Of a stretch of DNA of 59,435 bases, positions 7,309 through 15,533 are shown one piece after another. The stretch comes from JBQTKD01 sp052389435. Lineage in GTDB: Bacteria > Actinomycetota > Actinomycetes > Sporichthyales > Sporichthyaceae. The translations under genes were made by a program, and so were the position numbers. Every line of letters starts with the position of its first letter. Position 1 is the stretch's first letter. The notes under the pieces were generated by a model. The model did no database searches. It had not been told where the DNA came from and saw only the letters and a list, made by a program, of their open reading frames with translations. Location of the stretch: assembly GCA_052389435.1 (NCBI GenBank), contig JBQTIB010000130.1:1-59435 (forward strand), read 5' to 3'.

Positions 7309-7812
7309 GTGGAGACGTATGCGTTCGGTGCCTCACCCGTCGACGCCGGCGATCTGCGCATCGGCGTCCTCGGCGCGCTGCTGGTCGCCGGCACGGCGCT
7401 CGCCTCGGGTGTCGCGATCACCCTGAGCCCCGCGGGAGACCCCGCTCCGCCGGCGGCCGCAGCCCTCGGCGAGCCTCGCGCACCGCTCGTCGTCTACGAA
7501 CGGGCGGGCGAGCCGGGGAATCGGGCGCTGGAGCCGAAGCCGCTCGGCAGCCTCGAGGTACGCGCCGCGCTGGTCAGCCCGCTCGGCGCACGCTGGCAGA
7601 TCGCGCTGGCCGCCGCGGGCGCCGCAGACCTCGGGGTGGACGGCGCCAACCCGCCCGCTCGCTACGCCGCGGTCCTCGACGGGAGGACGCTCACCCTCGG
7701 CACCGTCGTCGGCGACCCGCGCTTCCACCTGTTCCTCGTCGCCGAAACGGACCGGGCCGGTGCGATCGCGATCGCCCGCTCGCTGACCACCCGGGTCGAG
7801 GTCCGGACCTAG
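7309..7812 (+). CDS. Membrane-anchored protein, unknown
   Basis: A 167-aa protein starting at GTG 7309 after GGGAGC. It has one hydrophobic segment (about residues 19-39) and then a roughly 120-aa extracytoplasmic part rich in Ala, Leu and Arg without cysteines. No family was recognised. It stands alone between the tRNA-linked repeat and a convergent gene. The composition is normal for the region, and third codon positions are strongly G or C, supporting real coding. Confidence 0.65.
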   Translation: METYAFGASPVDAGDLRIGVLGALLVAGTALASGVAITLSPAGDPAPPAAAALGEPRAPLVVYERAGEPGNRALEPKPLGSLEVRAALVSPLGARWQIALAAAGAADLGVDGANPPARYAAVLDGRTLTLGTVVGDPRFHLFLVAETDRAGAIAIARSLTTRVEVRT

Positions 7813-7936
7813 CGGTCCCGGCAGTTGCCGAGCGCTCGCCGCCGCCGAGCCCTAGCGCCTGGTTGGCCGCACCCGTCCCCGCCGCCGGCCGACGGGGCTC
7901 GCGAACGGAGGACATCCCCGAGCGAGAGGTCCGAGC

Positions 7937-8521
7937 TCAGGCGGTCGGGGCCAGGGACTCCGCGACCTGCCCGCACGAGTTCAGGTCCAGGCGGGCGAAG
8001 GACTCCCCAAGGCGGTCGGCCGCGTCCGCGATGCGCAGGGTCCAGTCGCCGATGCGCTGGCGCAGGTCCCCGGCTGGAGTGGTCTCCAGCGCCGCGTACT
8101 CGGTGATCAGGCTCTCCCAGCTCGTCGCGAGCGCGTTCGCCCGTGCCACGGCCTGGTCGATCTCCGCCCGGTCGACGCCCTCGCCCGGGGTCTGGAACCC
8201 GCGGAACGCGGTGGCGAGTTCGCGGGACCGCTCGGACATGCGCGCCGCGCCGGACACGAGCGTCGCGCTCAGCGTGGCGTCGGCGACGCCCTGCAGTTCG
8301 GCGACGGCGGCGGCGTTCCTGCGCGCGATGTCCCCGGCCTCGCGCGCCTGCGGCAGCGACCCGGCACACGCGGCCTGCACGTTCTGGCGCCAGGCCACGG
8401 CGTCGGTGTCCGCGGCCTCCTTCCCGCCGAACGTGGTGAGAATGCCCGCGGCGGCGACCCCGGCCACCAGCAGAACGGCGAGCTCGGGCAGCAGTCGTCG
8501 AGCCGTCGACTCGGCGAGCAT
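7937..8521 (-). CDS. Single-pass membrane protein with helical extracytoplasmic part
   Basis: A 194-aa protein. The ATG at 8521 follows an excellent ribosome site (AGGAG, 6 nt upstream) and was preferred to an in-frame start 27 codons earlier. Residues 12-30 form a hydrophobic anchor; the remainder is rich in Ala, Glu and Arg and predicted to be mostly helical, with two cysteines (QAACAGS and LNSCGQV). The pattern resembles four-helix periplasmic sensor domains, but no signalling domain follows, so function is unknown. It converges on the gene at 7309. Confidence 0.7.
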   Translation of the reverse strand: MLAESTARRLLPELAVLLVAGVAAAGILTTFGGKEAADTDAVAWRQNVQAACAGSLPQAREAGDIARRNAAAVAELQGVADATLSATLVSGAARMSERSRELATAFRGFQTPGEGVDRAEIDQAVARANALATSWESLITEYAALETTPAGDLRQRIGDWTLRIADAADRLGESFARLDLNSCGQVAESLAPTA

Positions 8522-8821
8522 GGGGATCTCCTGACGCTTGTGGCAGTGGCGGTGGTTCCCACCTGCGCCCGCAAGCAGCCCGGATGCGGCCGAAGGCTGC
8601 ACCTTGGGCCGCTTCCGCGCAGATTGTGAACGCTTTCTCTAGGCAGTCTGCGCCCAGGACCGCGCCCGCGAGGCCCACTTCGCCGCGGATCAGCCGAACG
8701 TAGGAAGGCCCCTATGCGCCGGCTGAACGCCGGGGAGCGTGCACGGCCCATCCCGATGGCGCAGTAGAACACCGCCGCGAAGCCCGCCAGGGGTGTCCAA
8801 AGGCGACTCGTGGCCCGCTTC
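8522..8821. other. 300-bp intergenic region
   Basis: No gene or RNA gene could be supported. A 9-bp inverted repeat, CGTAGGAAG (8699-8707) and CTTCCTACG (8818-8826), brackets the part next to tadA and ends inside the tadA 3' end. In some Actinobacteria the 4.5S RNA gene lies near tadA; its conserved GGAAGGAAGCAGC core was looked for on both strands and is absent. Confidence 0.4.
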
Positions 8822-9259
8822 CTACGGCGCGCGGTGGGCGGCGAAGAAGGCGCGGAGGGCGGCTGCGCACTCCTGCGCCAAGACGCCGCCGAGCACCTCG
8901 GGGCGGTGGTTGAGGCGCCGGTCGCGCACCACGTCCCACAGGGACTCGACGGCGCCGGCCTTCGCGTCGGCGGCCCCGTAGACCAGGCGCGCGACGCGCG
9001 ACAGGCCGATCGCACCGGCGCACATCGTGCACGGCTCGAGGGTGACGACGAGCGTGCACCCCGCCAGCCGCCACTCGCCCCGGGCCGCCGCGGCCTCGCG
9101 CAGCGCAAGGACCTCCGCGTGGGCGGTGGGGTCGGCGTCGAGCTCCCGGCGGTTGTATCCGCGGCCGATCACCACGCCGTCGGCGTCGAGCACCAGGGCG
9201 CCCACCGGAACGTCTCCACCGGCGGGCGCCTGGGCAGCCAGCAGCAGCGCCTCGCGCAT
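8822..9259 (-). CDS. tadA: tRNA-specific adenosine deaminase
   Basis: A 145-aa zinc deaminase that converts A34 to inosine in tRNA-Arg(ACG), allowing it to read CGU, CGC and CGA. The catalytic motif is complete: His47-Ala-Glu49 (TAHAEV) and Cys77-x-x-Cys80 (EPCTMC). GDVPVGALVLD near the start and the NHRPEVLGGVLAQECAAALR end are typical of TadA. Length is normal for the family. The ATG at 9259 gives the usual N-terminal helix. Two deaminase-associated paralogues lie just upstream on the same strand, as in many actinobacteria. Confidence 0.93.
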   Translation of the reverse strand: MREALLLAAQAPAGGDVPVGALVLDADGVVIGRGYNRRELDADPTAHAEVLALREAAAARGEWRLAGCTLVVTLEPCTMCAGAIGLSRVARLVYGAADAKAGAVESLWDVVRDRRLNHRPEVLGGVLAQECAAALRAFFAAHRAP

Positions 9260-9290
9260 GGCGGGCGCCCAACGGTCAAGCGTCAGGACG

Positions 9291-9367
9291 TCCCTCGATC
9301 GTCGCGCTCGCTCGGTGCGGACGATCGCTCGGGCTCCTCGCTCGTCCCTCGCTCGTCGCGCTCGCTC
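9291..9367. repeat. Pair of 23-bp direct repeats between tadA and its neighbour
   Basis: TCCCTCGATCGTCGCGCTCG (first 20 nt, starting 9291) recurs at 9345 with one difference; each copy runs 23 bp and ends GCTC. A shorter related piece, GGACGATCGCTCGGGCTC, lies between them. The second copy reaches the stop codon of the gene at 9366. It may be a dispersed intergenic repeat; a genome scan would tell. Confidence 0.65.
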
Positions 9368-9884
9368 AGCGGACTGCCTCCAACGCGCCGACGGCCCCGG
9401 CGCGCTCGGCGAGGGCGGTCAGCGCCTCGGAGGGCAGCACTCCCTCGCTCGAGCACAGGTCGAGCAACGCGTCGGGCTTGGTGCCGAGGTCGGCGAGGAT
9501 TTCGAAGTCCCCGACCGGGCCGTCGTCCTTCTCCTTGTCCCGATCCTCCTCGTCGTCCTCGGAGTCCTCGTCGTCGAGGTCGACGAGTTCGTCCTCGGTG
9601 TCCGCGGCGGCCTCGAGCAGCATCTCCGCGTAGGCGGAGTGCTCGATCGCCGAGGCGTCCGAGATGAACACCCGGGGGTCGTCGTCGGAGTCGACGCGGA
9701 CCACGGCGAACCAGAGGTCCTCCTGCTCGAGAAGGAGCAGGACCGGCCCGTCGCTGTCCGCCTCCTCGGCGACGTCCCGCATCGCGTCGGCGAGGTCGCT
9801 CAGCGACTCGACCTCGTCGAGTTCGATGTCGTTCGTGCTCCACCCGTTCTCGTCGCGGGTGAGCACTACCGCGAAGTAAGCCAC
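9366..9884 (-). CDS. tRNA adenosine deaminase-associated protein (copy 1)
   Basis: A 172-aa protein of the actinobacterial family annotated as tRNA adenosine deaminase-associated. Recognisable parts are the N-terminal MAYFAVVLTRDENGW strand, the DLADAMRD helix, and LWFAVVRVDSDDDPRVFISD; a long acidic linker (about residues 103-120, mostly Asp and Glu) separates a C-terminal EILADLGTKPDALLDLC helix pair. The biochemical role is not known; linkage to tadA is the basis for the name. It is read toward tadA and is a paralogue of the next gene. Confidence 0.8.
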   Translation of the reverse strand: MAYFAVVLTRDENGWSTNDIELDEVESLSDLADAMRDVAEEADSDGPVLLLLEQEDLWFAVVRVDSDDDPRVFISDASAIEHSAYAEMLLEAAADTEDELVDLDDEDSEDDEEDRDKEKDDGPVGDFEILADLGTKPDALLDLCSSEGVLPSEALTALAERAGAVGALEAVR

Positions 9885-9953
9885 TGCTCGCTCCTTGCTG
9901 CCATACGTGTCGTCGTCTACATCGGTGCGCCGGCCCCCGAACCTGACGGTTCG

Positions 9954-10439
9954 TCAGCGGGCGAAGGCCGCCACGGCTCTTCGATACGGCTCGGCGAACC
10001 CGAGCCGCGCGGCAATACTGTCGAGAATTTCGTCCGGATACAGTTCTTCGTCGTCGCACAGCGCGCCGAGTTCCATGGCGGGCAGCCCGAGGTCGGAGAA
10101 GATCCCCAGGTCCCCGGCGGGCTGGACGCGCTCGTCGTCCGGGCCGGGCAGGGGCAGGTCCAGCGCTTCGAGGACTTCGCCCGCGATGGGCGACTCCCCG
10201 GCCGCGGTGACGTCGGAGAGCAGGAGCGACACGTCGCGACCGCGGACGCGCACCGCGACGAAGAAGTCGTCCTCCACCGACACCAGCCCGATCGCTCCGC
10301 CTTCGCCGGACTGCCGGCGGGCGGCTTCGACCAACTCGTCCAGGTCGTCGCCCACGGTGGCCGGCAGGGCCTCGGCGGCCCACCGGTCGTCTTCGCGGTA
10401 GACGACGACGGCGAAGTCGGCCGCGACGTCGTTCGACAT
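9954..10439 (-). CDS. tRNA adenosine deaminase-associated protein (copy 2)
   Basis: A 161-aa paralogue of the gene at 9366-9884. It shares the FAVVVYREDDRW start, the FFVAVRVRGRDVSLLLSD middle strand and the DLGIFSDLGLPAMELGALCD C-terminal region, but its linker is shorter and less acidic. Sequences have diverged well beyond a recent duplication, so the copies probably have separate jobs. A CTGACG/CGTCAG hairpin (9943-9957) overlaps its stop codon and may separate the two transcripts. Confidence 0.75.
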   Translation of the reverse strand: MSNDVAADFAVVVYREDDRWAAEALPATVGDDLDELVEAARRQSGEGGAIGLVSVEDDFFVAVRVRGRDVSLLLSDVTAAGESPIAGEVLEALDLPLPGPDDERVQPAGDLGIFSDLGLPAMELGALCDDEELYPDEILDSIAARLGFAEPYRRAVAAFAR

Positions 10440-10574
10440 GGCCTCTCCTCACCCGAACGAATACGGCAGCACGCTGGTTCAGTCGCATCCTTACACGTCG
10501 TGTGCGCGGCAGCATCCCCCGTGCACGGCCGCGTCGGGCCAAGCGGGTGCGACCAATGGAGAAAGATCCGGGGC

Positions 10575-10748
10575 TCAGCGCCTGAAGGAGTTCCAGCGCC
10601 ACTGGGCGCGGCGGCGGGCCAGGGCCACGCGGCGCGGGGCGACGCGCTCGAGCAACTCCTTGGCCTCCTTCAGCTCGCGCAGGAGGTGGGCGCGGCGCTG
10701 GGCGCGGGTCGGCTCGGGTTCGCCTGCCGGTTCCGCTTCGCTGTCGAT
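10575..10748 (-). CDS. Small basic coiled-coil protein with possible ATC start
   Basis: A 57-codon frame with clear coding character: almost every third position is G or C, and the product is a compact basic helix (AHLLRELKEAKELLERV, then PRRVALARRRAQWRWNSF) ending in Arg-Arg. In-frame TGA lies two codons before ATC 10748, and no ATG, GTG or TTG occurs before the conserved-looking part. GAGGAGGG sits about 7 nt before the ATC, the ideal distance, while the nearby ATG (10755) is in another frame and abuts the ribosome site. ATC initiation, frameshifting or a sequence error would each explain this. Function unknown. Confidence 0.55.
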   Translation of the reverse strand: MDSEAEPAGEPEPTRAQRRAHLLRELKEAKELLERVAPRRVALARRRAQWRWNSFRR

Positions 10749-10998
10749 GGCTCATCCCTCCTCGGTCCTGTCTGCCCGTCGCGGGACGCCTCACTCCGCG
10801 CTCGCGGTCCCGAGCCTGTCCGGCGCCGCGGACTAAACGGCGCCGCCCGGTTGCTGAGCGAGAGCGATAGGCGTTCGCGTCGGCGTCACGGCAACGTGGC
10901 GTCGAGGCCGACGAGCGATAGCGTGCACGACGTGTGACGTAGGTCAAGTCGGTGAGCCGCCCGTGCTCGCGCATCGGGCGCCTGAGACAGGAGAGCCG
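10749..10998. other. Upstream region of pntAB
   Basis: No gene seen. It holds the ribosome site of the small reverse gene and a hairpin GGCGCCG (10822-10828) / CGGCGCC (10838-10844) that could end transcription entering from either side. GAGCGATAG occurs twice (around 10863 and 10913). Between 10440 and 10574, on the other side of the small gene, only the divergent-free upstream region of the gene at 9954 is seen. Confidence 0.4.
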
Positions 10999-12546
10999 AT
11001 GACGCTGCCCGCCGGCGCCCGGATCGGCGTGGTCGACGAGTCGGCACGCGGGGAAACCCGCGTCGCCGCCACCCCGGCCACCGTCAAACAGTTGATCGCC
11101 CTCGGGTACCGGGTCGCCGTCGCGGCCGGGTCCGGCGCAGCGGCGGGATTCCCCGACGCCGCCTTCGCCGAGGCGGGCGCGGAGCTCGTGGACAACAAGG
11201 ACGCCTGGGCCTCCGATCTCGTCTTCGCCGTCGGGCCCCCCTCCTCGGAGGAGATTGCGCTGCTGCGCGACGGCGGCACGCTGATCTGTCTGCTCTCCCC
11301 CGGTCTCGCGCCCGAGCGGGTCGCCGAACTCGCCGCGCGGCCGATCACGGCGCTGGCGATGGACGCGGTCCCGCGCATCTCCCGCGCGCAGTCCCTGGAC
11401 GTGCTGTCCTCGATGGCGAACATCGCCGGGTACCGCGCGGTGATCGAGGCCGCGCACCACTTCGGACGCTTCTTCACCGGGCAGGTGACGGCGGCCGGCA
11501 AGGTTCCCCCGGCCAAGGTGCTCATCGCCGGCGCCGGCGTCGCGGGTCTCGCGGCGATCGGCGCCGCTTCCTCGCTCGGCGCCATCGTGCGGGCCACCGA
11601 CCCCCGGCCGGAGGTCGCCGACCAGGTCAAATCCCTCGGCGGGGAGTACCTCGCGGTCGACGTGGTCCAGGAGCAGTCCGGCACCGGGTACGCCACGGCG
11701 ACTTCCGAGGACTACAACCGCCGGGCCGCGGAGATCTACTCCGAGCAGTGCGCGGACGTGGACATCGTCGTGACCACCGCGCTGATCCCGGGCCGGCCTG
11801 CGCCGCAGTTGATCACCGCCGCGGACGTCGCGTCGATGAAGCCGGGCAGCGTGATCGTGGACATGGCCGCGGCCCAGGGCGGGAACGTCGCCGGGACGGT
11901 CAAGGGCGAGGTCGTCGTCACCGCGAACGGGGTGACGATCATCGGCTACACCGACCTGCCGGGGCGGCTGCCCGCGCAGTCCTCGCAGCTCTACGGGCAG
12001 AACCTGGTCAACCTGATGAAGCTGCTGACCCCGGGCAAGGACGGGGTCGTGGTCCTGGACTTCGAGGACGTCGTACAGCGCGGGATCTGCGTGGTGCGCG
12101 AGGGGGAGAACATGTGGCCCCCGCCGCCGGTGCAGGTCTCGGCGGCGCCCGCCGCCGCGGTCAAACCCGTCGCGGAGCCGAAGCCGGCCAAGGCGCCGAT
12201 GTCCGCGCGGACCAAACTGGGGATCGTCGGCGCCGGCGCGCTGGCGCTGTGGGCGGTGACCGCGACCGCGCCGGAGCCGCTGCCGCAGCACTTCACGGTC
12301 CTGACGCTGTCGATCGTGATCGGGTACTACGTCATCGGGAAGGTGCACCACGCACTGCACACCCCGTTGATGTCGGTCACGAACGCGATCTCCGGAATCA
12401 TCGTCGTCGGTGCCCTGGTGCAGATCCCGTCCGAGGACAACACGATCCGCGCGCTGGCGTTCGTCGCGATCCTGCTCGCTTCCATCAACGTGTTCGGCGG
12501 GTTCGCAGTGACCCGTCGGATGCTCTCGATGTTCTCGAAGGGCTGA
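10999..12546 (+). CDS. pntA: NAD(P) transhydrogenase subunit alpha
   Basis: A 515-aa subunit of the proton-translocating transhydrogenase, which transfers hydride from NADH to NADP+ using the proton gradient and supplies NADPH. Domain I (about residues 1-380) resembles alanine dehydrogenase, with the NAD-binding loop GAGVAGLAAIG at 178-188 and the RPEVADQVKSLGGEY region. After a Pro/Ala/Lys linker, about four hydrophobic segments (410-510) form the first part of the membrane domain. This is the fused E. coli-like alpha subunit, not the split form. The ATG follows GGAG at a good distance. pntB starts 5 nt after the stop. Confidence 0.95.
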   Translation: MTLPAGARIGVVDESARGETRVAATPATVKQLIALGYRVAVAAGSGAAAGFPDAAFAEAGAELVDNKDAWASDLVFAVGPPSSEEIALLRDGGTLICLLSPGLAPERVAELAARPITALAMDAVPRISRAQSLDVLSSMANIAGYRAVIEAAHHFGRFFTGQVTAAGKVPPAKVLIAGAGVAGLAAIGAASSLGAIVRATDPRPEVADQVKSLGGEYLAVDVVQEQSGTGYATATSEDYNRRAAEIYSEQCADVDIVVTTALIPGRPAPQLITAADVASMKPGSVIVDMAAAQGGNVAGTVKGEVVVTANGVTIIGYTDLPGRLPAQSSQLYGQNLVNLMKLLTPGKDGVVVLDFEDVVQRGICVVREGENMWPPPPVQVSAAPAAAVKPVAEPKPAKAPMSARTKLGIVGAGALALWAVTATAPEPLPQHFTVLTLSIVIGYYVIGKVHHALHTPLMSVTNAISGIIVVGALVQIPSEDNTIRALAFVAILLASINVFGGFAVTRRMLSMFSKG

Positions 12547-12551
12547 GCCGC

Positions 12552-13991
12552 ATGGACGCCGAGTCGATCGCCAACGCCGCCTACATCGTCGCGGCGCTGC
12601 TGTTCATCGCCAGCCTCGCCGGGCTGTCCAAGCACGAGACCTCGCGCCTGGGCATCGTCTACGGCGTGGCCGGCATGGCCATCGCGCTCGCCGCGGTGAC
12701 CGGCCTCGCGCTCAACGACATCGACGGCCCGGGGGCGATCCTGCTGATCGTCGCGGTGAGCGTCGGCGCGGCGATCGGGCTGTGGCGGGCCAAGGTCGTG
12801 CAGATGACCGGAATGCCGGAGCTCATCGCGCTGCTGCACAGCTTCGTCGGCCTCGCCGCGGTGCTGGTCGGCTGGAACGGCTACTACGAGTACCACGAGG
12901 CCGACGGCCCGCCGGCGCACCCGCTGACCGAGTCGCTGCTGCGCATCCACGACGCCGAGGTCTTCGTCGGCGTCTTCAGCGGCGGGGTCCCCTTCAACGG
13001 GTCGATCGTCGCCTTCCTCAAGCTCTCCGCCCGCATCAAGTCCGCGCCGCTGATGCTTCCGGGACGAAACCTGCTCAACCTCGGGGCGCTGGTCGCGTTC
13101 GTGGCGCTGACCGTGGTGTTCGTGGCCGAGCCGAACCTGGCCCTGCTGATCGCCGTCACCGCGGTCTCGCTCGCGCTGGGCTGGCACCTCGTCGCCTCGA
13201 TCGGCGGCGGCGACATGCCGGTCGTGGTGTCGATGCTGAACAGCTACTCCGGCTGGGCGGCCGCCGCCTCCGGCTTCCTGCTCAACAACAATCTCCTGAT
13301 CACCACCGGGGCCCTGGTCGGGTCCTCCGGTGCGTACCTGTCCTACATCATGTGCAAGGCGATGAACCGCTCGTTCATTTCGGTCATCGCGGGCGGGTTC
13401 GGCGTCGAGGCCGGCTCCTCGGCCAAGGGCGACGAGGAGTACGGCGAGCACCGCGAGGTCACCGCCGACGCCGTCGCCGAACTCCTGCGCGAGGCGTCCT
13501 CGGTGGTCATCACCCCCGGCTACGGGATGGCGACGGCCCAGGCCCAGCATGCGGTCGCCGAGATGACCAAGCGCCTGCGCGGTGCCGGGGTCAACGTGCG
13601 GTTCGGGATCCACCCGGTCGCCGGGCGCCTGCCCGGGCACATGAACGTGCTGCTCGCCGAGGCGAAGGTCCCCTACGACATCGTGCTGGAGATGGACGAG
13701 ATCAACGACGACTTCCCGGACACCGACGTCGTCCTGGTCATCGGCGCCAACGACACCGTGAACCCGGCCGCGGCCGAGGACCCGACGAGCCCGATCGCGG
13801 GCATGCCGGTCCTGCACGTGTGGGAGGCCAAGAACGTCATCGTGTTCAAGCGCTCCATGGCCACCGGGTACGCGGGCGTGCAGAACCCGCTGTTCTTCCG
13901 GGAGAACAGCCAGATGCTCTTCGGCGACGCCAAGGCCCGGGTCGAGGACATCGTCGCCGCCATCGGCGCGACCGAGGGCGCCTCCGTCTAG
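12552..13991 (+). CDS. pntB: NAD(P) transhydrogenase subunit beta
   Basis: A 479-aa partner of PntA. About eight or nine transmembrane segments in the first 270 residues complete the proton channel; a C-terminal Rossmann-like domain III binds NADP(H), with the ITPGYGMATAQAQ loop near 318-330, GRLPGHMNVLLAEA, VVLVIGANDTVNPAA and KRSMATGYAG. All family landmarks are present and length is normal. No strong ribosome site is visible in the 5-nt gap, so it probably depends on coupling to pntA. Confidence 0.95.
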   Translation: MDAESIANAAYIVAALLFIASLAGLSKHETSRLGIVYGVAGMAIALAAVTGLALNDIDGPGAILLIVAVSVGAAIGLWRAKVVQMTGMPELIALLHSFVGLAAVLVGWNGYYEYHEADGPPAHPLTESLLRIHDAEVFVGVFSGGVPFNGSIVAFLKLSARIKSAPLMLPGRNLLNLGALVAFVALTVVFVAEPNLALLIAVTAVSLALGWHLVASIGGGDMPVVVSMLNSYSGWAAAASGFLLNNNLLITTGALVGSSGAYLSYIMCKAMNRSFISVIAGGFGVEAGSSAKGDEEYGEHREVTADAVAELLREASSVVITPGYGMATAQAQHAVAEMTKRLRGAGVNVRFGIHPVAGRLPGHMNVLLAEAKVPYDIVLEMDEINDDFPDTDVVLVIGANDTVNPAAAEDPTSPIAGMPVLHVWEAKNVIVFKRSMATGYAGVQNPLFFRENSQMLFGDAKARVEDIVAAIGATEGASV

Positions 13992-14052
13992 GCGGACCGG
14001 GACTGGGCGGACGCCCCACGGCGACGCTCGGCACGCGGTGGCCCAGGTCGGG

Positions 14053-14085
14053 ATGACTGTGGGGGATGACAACCCCCACAGTCAT
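14053..14085 (+). terminator. Terminator after pntAB
   Basis: A perfect 13-bp stem, ATGACTGTGGGGG (14053-14065) and CCCCCACAGTCAT (14073-14085), with a 7-nt loop and no T tract. It stands 61 nt after the pntB stop codon. Confidence 0.8.
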
Positions 14086-14164
14086 TCGTCCGGGCGCGGA
14101 GCCTGGTAAACGACGCGCCCGGGCTGCGACGTCACCCGTTTGGGCTCGTTTGCCCGATCTGCGG

Positions 14165-14194
14165 TTGTTGTCCGCCTCGCGAGGCGGCTACTCT
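14165..14194 (+). promoter_or_regulatory. Promoter with palindromic operator in its spacer
   Basis: TTGTTG (14165-14170) and TACTCT (14189-14194) are separated by 18 bp and could be a housekeeping-type promoter for the small gene at 14256. The spacer is almost filled by a perfect 16-bp palindrome, CCGCCTCGCGAGGCGG (14172-14187). A dimeric repressor sitting there would block RNA polymerase. The cognate regulator cannot be named. Confidence 0.5.
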
Positions 14195-14213
14195 GAACCC
14201 GATAGTCGCGCTG

Positions 14214-14231
14214 CGTAGTCAATCGACTACG
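14214..14231 (+). promoter_or_regulatory. Inverted repeat in 5' leader
   Basis: CGTAGTC (14214-14220), AATC, GACTACG (14225-14231) form a 7-bp hairpin or dyad between the promoter and the GGGGGAGGGG ribosome site of the gene at 14256. Operator or RNA structure; neither can be decided from sequence. Confidence 0.4.
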
Positions 14232-14255
14232 TCTGGCGGTGGGGGAGGGGTTCGC

Positions 14256-14420
14256 ATGAAGAACCGAAAGGTCGTCATTCCGGCGGCGATTCTGGCCGTC
14301 TACGCCATGGCGCAGCAGCCGGCCCAGTCCGCCGACGCCGTCTCCAAGGGCTGGGACCAGGTGACCGTGGGTTCCGGCAGCGTCGTCGAGGGCTTCTTCA
14401 CCTTCGTCAACCGGCTCTAG
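14256..14420 (+). CDS. Small exported protein, 54 aa
   Basis: A 54-aa protein. Residues 1-26 look like a signal sequence (KNRK, then VVIPAAILAVYAMA, then QQPAQSA), leaving a mature peptide of under 30 residues (about DAVSKGWDQVTVGSGSVVEG then FFTFVNRL). The ATG is preceded by a strong purine run GGGGGAGGGG at 5 nt. It has its own promoter-like region and is followed 4 nt later by the PH-domain gene. Short secreted peptides of this kind are often missed; no homologue is recognised. Confidence 0.6.
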   Translation: MKNRKVVIPAAILAVYAMAQQPAQSADAVSKGWDQVTVGSGSVVEGFFTFVNRL

Positions 14421-14424
14421 CTCC

Positions 14425-15063
14425 GTGCCGGGCCTGGCCGTCGCGCCGCCGACGCGCGCGCACCGGCCCGCGGGCTCGAGGCTGGTCTCCAAGTACCTGC
14501 TGCCCGCGGAGCGGGTCATCGTCGCGCTGCGCCTGCACTGGCTCGCGCTCTGGGTCCCGATCGCGATCGCCGTGGGCGGATTCGTGCTCGCGCTCGCCCT
14601 CGACGTCGCACTGCCCGCCTCCGCCGCGCTGGCCCGCGACGTCCTCTGGCTCGCCTGGGCCGCCAGCCTCTGGTATCTCGGCTGGCACTACCTCAACTGG
14701 TGGTCGGACCGGTTCGTGGTCACCGACAAGCGGGTGATGTGGGTCCACGGCCTGCTCAACCGCAACGCGGACATGATGCCGCTGAGCAAGGTCACGGACA
14801 TGCGCTACGAGCGCACGGTGCCGGGCCGCATCTTCGGCTACGGCAGTTTCATCATGGAATCCGCCGGTCAGGACCAGGCCCTTTCCCGCATCGACCACAT
14901 CGTGGAGCCGGACTGGCTCTATCGCGAGGTGTGCGCGCAGCTGTTCACTCCCGACGCCGTGGCGCATTCCACTTCGGGCGGGGGCCCCTCCGACGGGCGG
15001 GCCTGGCCGGGCTACGGGCCGAACGACCCGGATCCGGCGGCGGTGGCCACCCCCGTCATGTGA
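14425..15063 (+). CDS. Bacterial PH-domain membrane protein
   Basis: A 212-aa protein with two hydrophobic segments (about residues 40-58 and 62-85) followed by a bacterial PH-like (bPH2) domain: FVVTDKRVMWVHGLLNRN, MMPLSKVTDMRYE, IFGYGSFIMESAGQDQ. This arrangement is common in envelope proteins of unknown role in Actinobacteria. The C-terminal tail (170-212) is Gly/Pro/Ser-rich. GTG 14425 is 4 nt after the preceding stop, so the small exported peptide and this protein probably share a message. Confidence 0.8.
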   Translation: MPGLAVAPPTRAHRPAGSRLVSKYLLPAERVIVALRLHWLALWVPIAIAVGGFVLALALDVALPASAALARDVLWLAWAASLWYLGWHYLNWWSDRFVVTDKRVMWVHGLLNRNADMMPLSKVTDMRYERTVPGRIFGYGSFIMESAGQDQALSRIDHIVEPDWLYREVCAQLFTPDAVAHSTSGGGPSDGRAWPGYGPNDPDPAAVATPVM

Positions 15064-15533
15064 CATTGCGTCAGGGGAAATTTTGCCTAGCGCCCCGTGA
15101 TCGAATTACAGAGGCCGTATTTCTTCGAGGCCGATCTGTAAAGCTCGCCGCGATAACGCTGCGTTGCATTCCGGGCCTACTGGATCGTCACCACGGCTCG
15201 AACCGCCCAGTTCGGCGCGGTTCGGCCGGAGCTTTCGGCACGATCCGTAACCGCCCCCCAAACGGCGCTTGCCCGGAGGGCAGGGCGCTGACCTGCCGCT
15301 TTGTTCGTCACGGAGCGTAGTAGTTGATCTTTGCCGGCGCTCTCGGGGTTTCCCCAGACTTTGAATGGTCATCTCTCGGGCATGGGCGGCGACGTCGCCA
15401 TTCCGGTCTACGCTTCCGGAAGTCGTACGCCTCACATGTCTCGTTGATCCCTTACATCCCTGACGACACAGGGTCCTCGAGACGGTGAGCTGCCCGGCGA
15501 GAAATCGCAGGGTCCCAAGGGGAGGAACACAGC
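15064..15533. other. 470-bp intergenic region
   Basis: No gene seen; base composition is lower in GC than the neighbours. A hairpin CGAACCGC (15199-15206) / GCGGTTCG (15217-15224) may terminate the PH-domain transcript. GAGGCCG occurs twice around 15111 and 15129. The 3' part leads into an AGGGGAGGA ribosome site at about 15518-15526. A riboswitch was considered but none could be matched. Confidence 0.4.

Noticed and set aside
7053..8534. 493-codon forward frame across the hairpin repeat and two genes
   Set aside because: It reads through the structured repeat, out of frame with the gene at 7309 and antisense to the one at 7937; composition is that of a shadow frame.
8522..8821. 4.5S (SRP) RNA gene near tadA
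   Set aside because: The conserved GGAAGGAAGCAGC core is absent on both strands.
15064..15533. Possible c-di-AMP (ydaO) or other riboswitch before the gene at 15534
   Set aside because: GGGTCCCAAGG and CAAACC fragments look suggestive, but the conserved cores and pairing of the known classes could not be assembled.
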